Source of the DNA: Vallitalea sp. | Lineage (GTDB): Bacteria; Bacillota; Clostridia; Lachnospirales; Vallitaleaceae | DNA length: 64,000 bases | NCBI GenBank assembly: GCA_025210235.1 | Contig: JAOASG010000057.1 | Location: 1 to 64,000 of the forward strand | Direction: 5' to 3' | Part shown: piece by piece, positions 1 through 9,293 of the stretch | Layout of the letters: every line of letters starts with the position of its first letter | Position numbering within the stretch: the stretch's first letter is position 1 | The notes under the pieces: generated by a model | Databases searched by the model: none | Seen by the model: the letters and a program-made list of their open reading frames with translations, nothing else | What the model was told of the DNA's origin: nothing | Position numbers and translations under genes: made by a program

Positions 1-30
1 AGACCACTGAAAATTAATTTTCAGTGGTCT
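1..30. terminator. Perfect 30-bp palindrome at window edge
   Basis: A fully self-complementary sequence with 15-bp arms (AGACCACTGAAAATT and its complement) lies just beyond the end of the minus-strand gene at 106-1122. It can fold as an intrinsic terminator stem for that gene or for a gene left of the window. No long T-run is visible within the window, so its direction is unclear. Confidence 0.5.
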
Positions 31-105
31 AAAATCTAATTCTGTGAAATAATAAAATATGTGTTATTGACAATTAAAGATGTAAATTTTAGTTTTTAAT
101 AAATG

Positions 106-1122
106 TTAATGAATAATTTTATTTATATTTTTAATAACTATAGAGATTTTACCATCTGGATTAGTTACAAATTCAATATTTTCGGGATCATTATATAATT
201 CTATTGGTATTTTTAATTCAATTCCATTATCAGTTTTAATCTTTTGTTTTTCAAAGGAACGAGATATAGTTTTCTCTGAGAGTTTAACTTTAGGTTCTTC
301 TAGTCCTTTACTTGATATAGTATCAATAAATTCTTTTTTTACTTCTATATTATTTTTAAATACATTATCTGCAAACTTATCTAAGTTAATTTCTCCTGTT
401 TCTTCAATGTTATTGTATAGTTCTTGTTTGATTTCCATTTTCTTTTCTACATCTTCATCGAAATATTTTTTGCTAACTAAATCAGTGGCTTTTTTTACAA
501 TATTATACTGCTCTTTGGAAGAAAGAGTTGTTTTGCATTTTAATAAATGTAGGGATAAATAATATTCTTTATTCCCATCAATTTCATATTTTTTCTCTAA
601 TACTTTAAGGTCTAAAGTGCGTAGGTTAATAATTACTGCTTCACATATTTTTTGACCCATATTAGGTAAAGTTGTCCTATGTCTAATAATACTATTTATA
701 TTTGTGTCATTTTCTACTTCTGTATAATGGATAAATGAGCTTGAATAATTGAGTTTAAGTAATGCTAAATATTTAGTACCTCTACAGCTATAAGAAATAA
801 CGGCTAAATCAGAAGATGGTATATCTACATTACAAGACATTATAGAAAACAACTGATTAGCAATATTTATAGACATTTCTACAAATTTATCTTCTGATGT
901 AGAAAATTCTTTAATATATGTATAGACCATATTATAATCAGTATTAAATTCACATTTTTTTATTGTGTCATCATTAAGGGTCTTTATAATATGATTTGCG
1001 AAAAACTCTTTTATTTCATAACTACTTTCCATTTCCTCCATAGAAATAACAGGAATACTCAAACTAGAATCAAGTATATGAACAATCATCTTATTTATAT
1101 TTATTTCTTCTATAGTATACAT
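106..1122 (-). CDS. Nucleoid-associated protein, NdpA/YejK-like family
   Basis: A 338-residue soluble protein that resembles the 37-kDa nucleoid-associated family (NdpA/YejK). Members bind DNA and RNA in other bacteria; the cellular role in Clostridia is not settled. Family-like features are the N-terminal MIVHILD segment, the central YSCRGTKYLALLKLNY strand pair, and the C-terminal segment around IEFVTNPDGKISIVIKN, which gives a typical family length. There is no signal peptide or membrane segment. An AAGGAG ribosome site precedes the ATG on the minus strand. The gene appears monocistronic, with a hairpin repeat upstream and a palindrome downstream. The family call is by eye. Confidence 0.75.
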   Translation of the reverse strand: MYTIEEININKMIVHILDSSLSIPVISMEEMESSYEIKEFFANHIIKTLNDDTIKKCEFNTDYNMVYTYIKEFSTSEDKFVEMSINIANQLFSIMSCNVDIPSSDLAVISYSCRGTKYLALLKLNYSSSFIHYTEVENDTNINSIIRHRTTLPNMGQKICEAVIINLRTLDLKVLEKKYEIDGNKEYYLSLHLLKCKTTLSSKEQYNIVKKATDLVSKKYFDEDVEKKMEIKQELYNNIEETGEINLDKFADNVFKNNIEVKKEFIDTISSKGLEEPKVKLSEKTISRSFEKQKIKTDNGIELKIPIELYNDPENIEFVTNPDGKISIVIKNINKIIH

Positions 1123-1150
1123 AATATCTCCTTATTTTGGTAGAATTTAG

Positions 1151-1170
1151 TTAGGTAATTGCGAAACTAC
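1151..1170. repeat. Copy of the TTAGGTAATTGC repeat motif
   Basis: TTAGGTAATTGCGAAACTAC is a single copy of a roughly 20-bp motif found again at 22214, 22310, 40473, 58175 and 58204, always in or beside intergenic DNA. In two places it occurs as an inverted pair. This copy lies just upstream of the NdpA-like gene. Confidence 0.6.
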
Positions 1171-1267
1171 TAATTTAATTCTTATTTTATCTTATAAAAA
1201 AGTTATATTATTTGGCAATTAAATAGAATTTATATGTAATAATTATAATAAATCAAGAAATAAAATA

Positions 1268-1299
1268 AGTCAATGGATATATAATGATATCCATTGACT
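1268..1299 (-). terminator. Intrinsic terminator of the ABC operon
   Basis: A perfect hairpin with 13-bp arms (AGTCAATGGATAT and complement) and a 6-nt loop. On the minus strand it is followed by a T-rich tract (TTATTTTATTT). It lies immediately after the stop of the permease gene at 1323-2756. Confidence 0.8.
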
Positions 1300-1322
1300 A
1301 AGGCTTTTACTCTAAGTAGTAA

Positions 1323-2756
1323 TTATTCTGTTTTTATTGCTTCTAGTGCACTTAATTTCATAGCTTTACGAGCTGGTAAATAACCTGATATAAGTCCTAT
1401 TAAAGATGTAAATAGTAATGCAAAAACAATTAGCCATACAGGGATTATAAATATAGCAGGATTTTCTTCACCGCTACCATAAATATGTAAGAATTCTAAC
1501 AATGCAGTATTTTGCATTTTATTCATTATACTTGATAACGTGAGACTTATTATTATTCCTAATGTTCCACCTAATAATCCTATAGTAGCTGATTCGAAAA
1601 GAAATAGTTTTTTAATATCCCTTATAGATGAGCCGATTACTTTCATAACACCTATTTCTTTTCTTCTTTCATAAATAGCCATTACCATTGTGTTAGTAAT
1701 ACCAATAGCCGCAACTAAAAGTGCAATACCGCCAATAGCTCCAAATACTAATTGAATAGTTTTATTCATGGATTCTCGTTCTTTTAACCAATCAGAATCA
1801 CTTTCTGTTTGAAAACCTAATTTCTGTAATTCTTTTTGAATATTTGGTATTTTTTTACGCTTAGGAACATATACGTATACTTTTTCAAATCCTGTGTCCT
1901 TAGGTTTTTTTCCATCATAATCTTTGTAAGCTGTTATTTTGTCATATTTTACTTTTAATGCCATTAATTGATTAATTTCCATATATGCACTATAACTATT
2001 TCTACCTTCAGGTATTATTCCTACAACACTTACATTTGTTGGTGGAGCTTTTTTCTCTTTTTTTTGTTGTCTATCATATCTACTATAACCATGATTTCTA
2101 TCAAAAGATAATTTGAGGTTTTTATCTAGAGGGTTAAATGAAGGAGGTTTCCTTTCTCCAGTTTCAGGATCAATCTGATCTTCCCACCAATTATAATCAC
2201 GACGTTTTTTAGGATTACGAAAATCATATAAAAGACCCGTGCCTAGAATAAGAGCATTTTTATCTTCTTCTGTAATCATACGACCTTGATCAATTTTAAG
2301 TCCATATTTATTTAACATTTCTAGATTCATACCAATTATATTTACATAGTCATTAACTAATGGTTTAGATGTTAGTGAAACGTTATGCTCAATAATTGGA
2401 GATACAGCTTCTACACCTTCAATTTGTTTAAATGCAGTGATATCACTGTTTTCAATAGTATCTTTTTTGTTTGCAGAGCCAGCATTATCATTTTTGGAGG
2501 ATGATTCCATAATTGACATACCTCCGCCAAATCTTCTATGATGGTTGTTTCCGCCAGCAGGGTATACGGTAACAATATTTATATTACTTATTCTACTCAT
2601 ATGTTTTTCCATATTTACTTGCATACCTAAGCCTAGAGATACCATAAGTACTATTGAAATTGTCCCTATTATAATGCCGAGGGTTGTTAGAAAGGTTCGA
2701 AGTTTTCTTCTAAATAAATTTTTCAGTCCCATCCTTATTAAATCTAATCTATTCAT
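1323..2756 (-). CDS. ABC transporter permease, MacB/FtsX type
   Basis: A 477-residue permease with one N-terminal helix (residues ~20-45), a large extracytoplasmic domain of about 280 residues, and three C-terminal helices ending in the FtsX domain. The motif around ITNTMVMAIYERRKEIGVMK is typical of the MacB-type FtsX core. Type VII ABC systems of this kind do not move substrate through a channel; they couple ATP hydrolysis to extracytoplasmic work or export of peptides and lipids. The extracytoplasmic domain holds a basic, glycine/tyrosine-rich insertion around residues 180-235. The start overlaps the stop of the upstream CARDB gene by 8 bp, which implies translational coupling. Substrate unknown. 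Confidence 0.85.
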   Translation of the reverse strand: MNRLDLIRMGLKNLFRRKLRTFLTTLGIIIGTISIVLMVSLGLGMQVNMEKHMSRISNINIVTVYPAGGNNHHRRFGGGMSIMESSSKNDNAGSANKKDTIENSDITAFKQIEGVEAVSPIIEHNVSLTSKPLVNDYVNIIGMNLEMLNKYGLKIDQGRMITEEDKNALILGTGLLYDFRNPKKRRDYNWWEDQIDPETGERKPPSFNPLDKNLKLSFDRNHGYSRYDRQQKKEKKAPPTNVSVVGIIPEGRNSYSAYMEINQLMALKVKYDKITAYKDYDGKKPKDTGFEKVYVYVPKRKKIPNIQKELQKLGFQTESDSDWLKERESMNKTIQLVFGAIGGIALLVAAIGITNTMVMAIYERRKEIGVMKVIGSSIRDIKKLFLFESATIGLLGGTLGIIISLTLSSIMNKMQNTALLEFLHIYGSGEENPAIFIIPVWLIVFALLFTSLIGLISGYLPARKAMKLSALEAIKTE

Positions 2757-5163
2757 CGAAGCTCAATTCCTTCTTCTTTTTAATTTTTTTTCTAACGATA
2801 ACTATTATTACTATAATTGCAACAACTGCAACAGAAACAATTATGATTATTAATTTTTTATTAGATTTCTTTTTATGAGGCATCATTTGTTCAAAATCTT
2901 TTGGATTCATTTCGCCTTCGCTTGGTCCGTAGTTCATTTGTTCTGCCATTGTTTTAATTTCTTTTCTAACTTCCTCAGTTTCTCCATTTGGTTTTGAATA
3001 AGAAAATACTAATGAACCTTTTATTTCGCCTTCTTGTTCTGCAAATATTGAATTGGAGTAGTAAGTAGTATCACCTGTAGTTAAATTACCTAAATAAGTT
3101 CTGCTATTATCTGAGCCAAATCCTTCTACTATAACAGTGAAATTATCTAAAGAAGTTCTTCCAGTATTACTTATTTCAAATTCTATGTCAGTTGGTTCGC
3201 CTACAAACATTGATTGAGGTATTTTTATATCACTAGTAATAAAACTTGAAGGTTGAACAACAGTAATAGGTATAGAATCTTGAATTGTTTCAGTAAGTAA
3301 TCCTTTTTCACTTTCATACTCGTAATATATTTCAATATTTAATTTATGTACTTTTGATGCAGCAAATGGTATTGTGAATATTTTTAATTGTTTTCCGATT
3401 GATTGTCCAGGTGCTATTTCTTTAATGAAAAATGTACTACTTGTTCCATCTGGAGTAAATACACTACCTGATTTTGCTTTATCATCGTCATTATTTTGTT
3501 CTGCTCCTAAAGATATCTTTATATTTTGAACTTTTTTACTATCATGAGTGTTTTTGAAAGATAGATCAAGGTCAAATTTCTTTCCAGCATCAGAGATTTT
3601 AGGATCCATTTTAAAATTATCTATGATTATGATAGGTTTACTTGTGTTGTTTTCATCTGTGTCTTCTTCTTTCTTACCTTTAACATATACACCTACATAT
3701 TGAGTGATTGTTGCAAAATCTTCTTCTGTTTTTCCTTTTACTTCAATATTAATCATATAACTTTTTGTTTTGGCTTCTTCTATTGGTTGGAATTTAAAAA
3801 TTAGTTTTTTAGTAGCGCCTTTTTCTAATTCATTAACAATTTGAATGTTTTGTGACATTGGCACAATTTGATCTTCGCCTTTTGCTGTTACTATTAAATC
3901 TTCTGCTTTTATAGTTCCATTATTAACAATATCAAAAGACACATCAAATGACTGATTAACTGGTATTTGTCCTTCTGGAGCTACTAAATTCTGAATAGAA
4001 ACATCAGCACTTTTACCATTATTTACTAATAAGTAAATTTCTTTTTCTACTTTTTGTTCTTTGTTAGAAGTATCATTGTATTTAAGAACAGCTTTTAGTG
4101 GATAACTTCCTTTTTTTAATTCTGTTGAAGCAAATAAGTTGAAAGTTACTTTTGATCCTTCTGAATCTGGTTGTAAATTACGTATAGTTCTACTATTAAT
4201 ACCATTTGATAAAGTAAATCCTTTGTTAAGTCCTTCTAATGTAACATCTATAGAAGAAACACTTGATAGACCGTTGTTATTATTAACTAAAAAGCTAAGT
4301 TCAACTTCTTTGCCAGCTTCAATAACTGCTGGATTATAACTAACATCTGTTATGTTTAAATCAATAGCTGGGAAGCCTTTTTTTACTTTTATGTATATTT
4401 TTTGAGTTTTTTCTGTAAGGTCTCCATATAAATTATAATAAGTATATTTTAATTGGCATTCATATGTTTTTGGTTGAGTAGCATCTTTTACTTTGAAAGA
4501 ATAATGTAAATCTGATGTTTCTGTTTTCTTTAATTGTTGAATTTTATCTATTAAACTAATAGTGTTTGTTTCATATATAAAACCTTCATCAGTTGGTGGA
4601 ATGAATTCAACAGTAATATCTTTTGCTGTATGTGAACCAGCATTTCTTACTTTTAAGTCTAAATCTAAAGTTGAACCAGTTCTAACTGTTGGGATATCTT
4701 GATTCTCAATGATTAATTCTGGTTTGTATTTTTTAGTGTTAGTTGGAGCTGATGAACTACCACTATCACTGTATTTTACCATATCAATGGTGATTTTGTT
4801 TACGGATTGTATTGTGTCACCACTACCGTTAACATAACTACAAGTTAAAGTTATTACATTGTTTGTTCCTGAGCATTTCATTGGAATAGTCATATTTTTT
4901 TGAAGGTTTACAACTAATCCTTGACCTTTAACTATAAAGCTACCTGGATCAATTTGTACTTTTGCATTTGTTTCAGTTTTTGTAAAAGTAACATCTAAAT
5001 TAAATTCAGTACCCTCACTAATAGTCTTGCCACCTGTAGAAAAAGATTCTACAAGAATATCATTAGCTAATTTTACTTCTCCAGCAGCAGAAGCATCTAT
5101 CCCTCCTATACTCAGGCAAACAGCCAAAGCACAAATATATATTAAAAATTTAAATCGTTTCAT
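2749..5163 (-). CDS. Cell-surface protein with tandem CARDB/Ig-like domains and C-terminal anchor
   Basis: An 804-residue protein with a signal peptide (residues 1-27, ending ASA), several repeated beta-sandwich domains of CARDB or COG1361 S-layer type, and a C-terminal membrane helix (about residues 770-792) followed by a lysine-rich tail. Recurring segments such as IKAEDLIVTAKG and KDITVEFIPP mark the repeats. It sits between the ABC ATPase and the permease of one operon. In that position MacA-like adaptor proteins are usual in other MacB systems. The inference is that this anchored surface protein is the extracytoplasmic partner of the transporter, for example binding substrate or wall material. 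RBS AGGAGG precedes the ATG. Function unknown. Confidence 0.75.
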   Translation of the reverse strand: MKRFKFLIYICALAVCLSIGGIDASAAGEVKLANDILVESFSTGGKTISEGTEFNLDVTFTKTETNAKVQIDPGSFIVKGQGLVVNLQKNMTIPMKCSGTNNVITLTCSYVNGSGDTIQSVNKITIDMVKYSDSGSSSAPTNTKKYKPELIIENQDIPTVRTGSTLDLDLKVRNAGSHTAKDITVEFIPPTDEGFIYETNTISLIDKIQQLKKTETSDLHYSFKVKDATQPKTYECQLKYTYYNLYGDLTEKTQKIYIKVKKGFPAIDLNITDVSYNPAVIEAGKEVELSFLVNNNNGLSSVSSIDVTLEGLNKGFTLSNGINSRTIRNLQPDSEGSKVTFNLFASTELKKGSYPLKAVLKYNDTSNKEQKVEKEIYLLVNNGKSADVSIQNLVAPEGQIPVNQSFDVSFDIVNNGTIKAEDLIVTAKGEDQIVPMSQNIQIVNELEKGATKKLIFKFQPIEEAKTKSYMINIEVKGKTEEDFATITQYVGVYVKGKKEEDTDENNTSKPIIIIDNFKMDPKISDAGKKFDLDLSFKNTHDSKKVQNIKISLGAEQNNDDDKAKSGSVFTPDGTSSTFFIKEIAPGQSIGKQLKIFTIPFAASKVHKLNIEIYYEYESEKGLLTETIQDSIPITVVQPSSFITSDIKIPQSMFVGEPTDIEFEISNTGRTSLDNFTVIVEGFGSDNSRTYLGNLTTGDTTYYSNSIFAEQEGEIKGSLVFSYSKPNGETEEVRKEIKTMAEQMNYGPSEGEMNPKDFEQMMPHKKKSNKKLIIIIVSVAVVAIIVIIVIVRKKIKKKKELSFDE

Positions 5164-5165
5164 TA

Positions 5166-5885
5166 TTAAGCCTCCTGTTTAATTTCAATTTCATTTTTTT
5201 CATTTACATCTATTTTTTCTATTAGACCATCTCTTACATGAATAACTCGATTAGCATATACGGAAGTTTCTACATCATGTGTTACTATAATTAATGTTTG
5301 ATTATTTTTTTGGGTTATTTTAGTGATTAGTTCCATAACCTCCATAGTAGTTTTAGTATCAAGATTACCTGTAGGTTCATCTGCAAATACAATTTCTGGA
5401 GTACCAACAAAAGCTCTTGCAATACTTACCCTTTGCTGTTGACCTCCACTCATTTGTGAAGGTCTATGATGAAGTCTATCTTCTAGACCTACTGCCGCTA
5501 ACATTTTTTTAGCTTCTTTTTCTCGTTTCTTTTTAGAAATACCTGCAAAAATCATGGGCATTGCTACGTTTTCTAGAGCTGTTAGATTAGGTAATAGATT
5601 ATAAGATTGAAAAACAAAACCAACATTTTGTTGACGAAATTTGGTAACTTGCTTTTCATTCATTTTATCAATACGATTACCTTTAATTGAGATTTGTCCT
5701 TTAGTAGGTTTTTCTAGTCCGGCAATCATATTAAGTAAAGTTGACTTTCCTGAACCAGAAGTACCCAATATACAACAGCATTCCCCTTTATTTATATCTA
5801 GATTAATATTGTCAAGGGCGACAACACGTTCATTTCCCATTCTATATACTTTTCTTAGGTTTTTAATTTGTATTATATTATTCAT
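5166..5885 (-). CDS. ABC transporter ATP-binding protein, MacB/LolD type
   Basis: A 239-residue ATPase with Walker A GTSGSGKST (residues 41-49), the Q-loop at VFQSYNLLPN, the signature MSGGQQQR (145-152), Walker B EIVFADEP (164-171) and a switch histidine in IVTHD. The sequence type is that of the LolD/MacB/FtsE subfamily. It is the first gene of a three-gene minus-strand operon, with two bases between its stop and the CARDB gene start. It powers the FtsX-type permease encoded third. A GAGGAGGAG ribosome site precedes the ATG. The specific cargo cannot be read from the sequence. Confidence 0.92.
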   Translation of the reverse strand: MNNIIQIKNLRKVYRMGNERVVALDNINLDINKGECCCILGTSGSGKSTLLNMIAGLEKPTKGQISIKGNRIDKMNEKQVTKFRQQNVGFVFQSYNLLPNLTALENVAMPMIFAGISKKKREKEAKKMLAAVGLEDRLHHRPSQMSGGQQQRVSIARAFVGTPEIVFADEPTGNLDTKTTMEVMELITKITQKNNQTLIIVTHDVETSVYANRVIHVRDGLIEKIDVNEKNEIEIKQEA

Positions 5886-6305
5886 AAACTCCTCCTCTCA
5901 TAAATATTTAGGAAACGCTAAATTTCCTTATTTTCCCTTGATACTAATCATTAAAAAGTATATCACTTTTTGTATAATTTTACTATATTAAAAAGAATAT
6001 TTAGTGCTTATGAATTTTAATTGTTAAGTTTCATTTAATATTATAAATAGATAAAAAAACAACATATTGTGATTAAAATTAAATAGTGATACTATATATT
6101 GTAATAATAAACCAATATTAAATATAGATTTCGTTGTTTTTTTAATCAAATATTAATAATTCATTGTGCTCATAATTCTATGTATGTAGGCTGATTTAAA
6201 TGATGTTTTATATGCCTAAAAGTTACATTATATTTCAAGTTTTTTACCCGTTTATTATGATATAATAATTATATTATGTGATATATTTAAATGGAAGGTG
6301 ATGTT
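5886..6305. other. Gene-free divergent intergenic region
   Basis: About 420 bp between divergent genes with no supportable reading frame. It is very A+T-rich. The eye picks out an 11-bp inverted pair, AAAAAAACAAC near 6054 and GTTGTTTTTTT near 6132, about 70 bp apart. A TATAAT hexamer lies near 6261, without a convincing -35 element. Promoters for both flanking genes are expected here but could not be fixed. Confidence 0.4.
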
Positions 6306-6755
6306 ATGGGAAAAGTAACTTTATGCACGGATAAATACCTAGATATCAAACCGATAGTAGTGTTGCTTGAAACAGATTTATTTGAAATAAAATTGTTTTA
6401 TAAGACAGAAGACATTCGTGATTTAAAACCTAGATATTCTAAATATATGCAAGATAATAGTATTAATGTATTTTATAGTTTGATTAAGATTAGAGAAACA
6501 TTAGTAAAAAAATTCTTTTTTAAAATAGTTGATTGTTTATGTGATAATTATGCAATTGATATTAGTGACTATGCAAAATATAAAGTATGCGAAAAAACAT
6601 TTTACTTTTCCTACCAAGATTTATTAATGGATATAGAACAAAAAGGAATACAATGTAAATATGATTTTGATACAGTGTATTTATCTGAGAAAAACTATTC
6701 AGATATTATGGAGTATGTTTACGGGGATAATAGGAATATAGAAAAAAGCGGATAA
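6306..6755 (+). CDS. Hypothetical protein, 149 residues
   Basis: Not recognised. A soluble, acidic-to-neutral protein rich in tyrosine, lysine and isoleucine, with no signal peptide or membrane span. An upstream in-frame ATG exists at 6291, but GGAAGGTGAT lies between it and the ATG at 6306 and is well spaced for the latter, so 6306 is preferred. Cysteines occur singly and form no metal-binding pattern. The gene stands alone: a divergent ABC operon is upstream and a long hairpin repeat begins 40 bp after the stop. No function can be proposed. Confidence 0.6.
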   Translation: MGKVTLCTDKYLDIKPIVVLLETDLFEIKLFYKTEDIRDLKPRYSKYMQDNSINVFYSLIKIRETLVKKFFFKIVDCLCDNYAIDISDYAKYKVCEKTFYFSYQDLLMDIEQKGIQCKYDFDTVYLSEKNYSDIMEYVYGDNRNIEKSG

Positions 6756-6789
6756 ATTTTTCTGGTTTATAGGTGAGAGAAAAGTTTCA

Positions 6790-7013
6790 TCCGCCAATGG
6801 GTATTTATTTATTCCAGTTTTAGGATAAATTCTTCGAGACTTACTAAATTCATTACAATGAAATTTTCCTAACGCTCATATTCAGCGTCCGTGCTTCAGA
6901 TGAGCTAAAAAAACGTCGTGTTTTTTTTACGGAAAATTTCATTTCCATTCATTAAGTAAGTCTAGCGAATCATTTATAAATAAAACTTCCATAAATAAAT
7001 ACCCATTTGCTAG
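6790..7013. repeat. Long imperfect hairpin repeat, about 220 bp
   Basis: Two arms of roughly 75-80 bp are reverse complements of each other with scattered mismatches. The left arm begins AATGGGTATTTATTTAT at 6796; the right arm ends ATAAATAAATACCCATTT at 7008. The matching inner segment is AATGAAATTTTCC with GGAAAATTTCATT. Between them sits a further small hairpin, GCTCATATTCAG with CTTCAGATGAGC, around CGTCCGTG. No reading frame is present. It may be a MITE-like element or a structured RNA. A shorter relative with a similar core lies at 9294-9377. Confidence 0.7.
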
Positions 7014-7077
7014 GCTAATTAGACACAAAAGAAAAAAATAGATTAAATGACAAGAAAGAATTAAGAGGTGCTAAATA

Positions 7078-7809
7078 ATGATACATGAATTTTCTAGAAC
7101 AGAAATGTTAATAGGAACAGAAGGATTAGAAAAACTAAAAAATAGTAAGGTAGCTGTATTTGGAGTTGGTGGAGTAGGGACATATGTAATTGAAGGGCTG
7201 GTAAGAAGTGGGATTGGTAAAATCGTTTTGGTAGATGATGATGATATATGCCTAACTAATCTTAACCGTCAGTTACATGCTACAAAAAATACTATAGGAC
7301 GAGCTAAGGTAGAGGTAATGAAAGAACGTATTTTATCTATTAATGAGAAAGTTGAAGTAATAACTTATAAAGAATTGTATACTAGTGAAAGTGCTGGTAG
7401 GTTACTATTAGATGATTATTCATATGTAGTTGATGCTATAGATATGGTATCTTCTAAACTTGACTTAATTGAAAGGTGTAAGAAAAAAAATATCCCTATT
7501 ATTAGTAGTATGGGCGCTGGAAATAAGCTTAATCCTGCTATGTTTGAAGTAGCTGATATCTTTGATACTTCAGTATGTCCTTTGGCAAAGGTTATTAGAA
7601 AAGAATTAAGAAATAGAGAAATAGATAATCTAAAAGTGGTTTATTCAAAAGAAAAGCCAATAAAACCTATTAGTGTTTATGAAGATAATGAAGTAGATTC
7701 TAATACAAATAAAATAAAAAGACAAACACCAGGAAGTATTGCTTTTGTTCCTTCTGTTGTGGGACTAATAATTGCTTCTGAAGTAGTAAAGGATTTAATA
7801 AATATTTAA
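7078..7809 (+). CDS. tcdA: tRNA threonylcarbamoyladenosine dehydratase-like E1 enzyme (TcdA/ThiF family)
   Basis: A 243-residue ThiF/MoeB/HesA-family protein with the nucleotide-binding motif FGVGGVGTY (residues 23-31). It carries the E1 acidic strand VLVDDDDICLTNLNRQ and the TcdA-typical segments SSMGAGNKLNP and TSVCPLAKVIRKELR. TcdA uses ATP to cyclise t6A37 in ANN-decoding tRNAs to ct6A, and acts in the cytoplasm. The length fits TcdA rather than ThiF or MoeB partners, and no thiS- or moaD-like gene is adjacent. A GAGGTG ribosome site precedes the ATG. Confidence is high for the family and good for the TcdA assignment. Confidence 0.85.
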   Translation: MIHEFSRTEMLIGTEGLEKLKNSKVAVFGVGGVGTYVIEGLVRSGIGKIVLVDDDDICLTNLNRQLHATKNTIGRAKVEVMKERILSINEKVEVITYKELYTSESAGRLLLDDYSYVVDAIDMVSSKLDLIERCKKKNIPIISSMGAGNKLNPAMFEVADIFDTSVCPLAKVIRKELRNREIDNLKVVYSKEKPIKPISVYEDNEVDSNTNKIKRQTPGSIAFVPSVVGLIIASEVVKDLINI

Positions 7810-7886
7810 TTCAAGATTTGAAAATTTATAACTATTAATGAATGTAATGAATATAATTTATTAAAAGAAAAAAAAGGATAGATTGT

Positions 7887-9179
7887 ATGCAAATACATGT
7901 TGTAAGCCCTGGAGAATCACTCTTTGCTATAGCAAGGTCTTATAATGTACCTGTTAATGATATAATTGAAGTTAACCAATTAGAAGATTTTGATAACCTT
8001 GTTGTGGGGCAAACTTTATTAATTCCTACTGAAGGAACAATACATGTTATACGTCCAGGAGATAGTTTGTATTCACTAAGTAAAAAATATAATGTACCAG
8101 TTTACTTAATACAAAGAGCAAATGGATTCATAAGTCCAATGGATTTACAAGTGGGTATGAGGCTTTTTATACCTAGTGAACCTAAACGAATTGTTGAGGT
8201 AGCAGCTTATATTGATCCTGCAATAACAGGAGATGATTCAGCTTCTATTGTAGAAGATGTTGGGGATAATTTAACGTATGTTAATATATTTAGTTATCAT
8301 GTAAATGAAGATGGAACAATAGTTCCGTTAGAAGGTGATGAACCAATAATAAGTGCTGCCTATAGCAAAAGAGTAGCACCATTAATGGTACTAACTAATT
8401 TTACGGAAGGGCAATTTAGTGTTGATGTTGCAACGAAAATTTTAAATGATGAAGCATTGCAAGATAAGTTATTAGATGAAGCTATAGCAATAATGAAAGA
8501 AAAGGGTTATTTAGGGCTGGATTTTGACTTTGAATATTTAGGAGCAGAGAATAGACAGCCATACATTGATTTTCTGAAAAAAGCAAAGAATAGATTAAAA
8601 GAAGAAGATGAACGATATATACTAACTGTAGCTCTAGCACCTAAAATTAAAGACGATCAAGTTGGAGTACTATATGAAGGGCATGATTATAAAGAAATAG
8701 GTGAAATAGTAGACTTCATATTCTTTATGACATATGAATGGGGATGGTCAGGAGGCCCACCAAGAGCAGTTTCACCATTAAATGAAGTTAGAAAAGTAAT
8801 GAATTATGCTATTGAAAATGTTCCAAGGGATAAAATTATGATGGGCATGCCTCTATATGGATATGATTGGACATTACCTTTTGTAAAAGGTGGTAAATTT
8901 GCTAAATCTATTGGATTTAAAGATGCTGTGGCAATAGCAGATAAATATAATCAAGAAATTAGATATGATAAAGAAGCACAAGCACCTTATTTTCGATATA
9001 CAGATGAAGAAGGAAAAGAACATGAGGTATGGTTTGATGATGCAAGAAGTATTCAAGCTAAATTAAATCTAGTTAAAGAGTTAGGACTTAGAGGATTTTT
9101 TTACTGGGTTTTAGCAAATGAATCTCCACAGAATTGGGGATTAGTTGAAGATAATTTTGTTGTTAACAAAATTATATAA
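7887..9179 (+). CDS. LysM-GH18 spore peptidoglycan hydrolase (SleL/YaaH-like)
   Basis: A 430-residue protein with two N-terminal LysM domains (about residues 2-46 and 50-95), each beginning with the VxPGxSL pattern. A glycoside hydrolase family 18 barrel follows (about 105-430). The catalytic signature is GYLGLDFDFEYLG (near residues 208-220), with the acid/base Glu of the DxxDxDxE-type motif, and FFMTYEWGWSGGPP follows. This matches SleL/YaaH cortical fragment-lytic N-acetylglucosaminidases, which lack a classical signal peptide and are packed into the spore coat. A terminator follows the gene. It links to the germination operon at 26538 by role, not by position. Confidence 0.88.
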   Translation: MQIHVVSPGESLFAIARSYNVPVNDIIEVNQLEDFDNLVVGQTLLIPTEGTIHVIRPGDSLYSLSKKYNVPVYLIQRANGFISPMDLQVGMRLFIPSEPKRIVEVAAYIDPAITGDDSASIVEDVGDNLTYVNIFSYHVNEDGTIVPLEGDEPIISAAYSKRVAPLMVLTNFTEGQFSVDVATKILNDEALQDKLLDEAIAIMKEKGYLGLDFDFEYLGAENRQPYIDFLKKAKNRLKEEDERYILTVALAPKIKDDQVGVLYEGHDYKEIGEIVDFIFFMTYEWGWSGGPPRAVSPLNEVRKVMNYAIENVPRDKIMMGMPLYGYDWTLPFVKGGKFAKSIGFKDAVAIADKYNQEIRYDKEAQAPYFRYTDEEGKEHEVWFDDARSIQAKLNLVKELGLRGFFYWVLANESPQNWGLVEDNFVVNKII

Positions 9180-9197
9180 TTATGGTGATTTAAATAG

Positions 9198-9233
9198 GCA
9201 ATAAAAAGTGTGATTATTACATTTTTTTATTGC
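9198..9233 (+). terminator. Intrinsic terminator after the LysM-GH18 gene
   Basis: A stem of GCAATAAAAAGTGT with ACATTTTTTTATTGC around a short loop, followed by TTATTTT. It starts 19 bp past the stop codon. Confidence 0.75.
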
Positions 9234-9293
9234 TTATTTTATAAGAAAAATCTTTGCTCTAAATTACCAACTAGAATGAAAGCAATGAGCCTA

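Noticed and set aside
2545..2853. Open frame on the plus strand opposite the permease gene
   Set aside because: It is antisense to a well-supported permease and CARDB junction, with no ribosome site and low-complexity Tyr/Asn C-terminus.
5641..5991. Open frame opposite the ABC ATPase start
   Set aside because: Antisense shadow of conserved ATPase motifs, no ribosome site.
6756..7077. CRISPR-like or IS remnant in the long hairpin region
   Set aside because: There are no regularly spaced direct repeats and no transposase reading frame, only one long inverted repeat.
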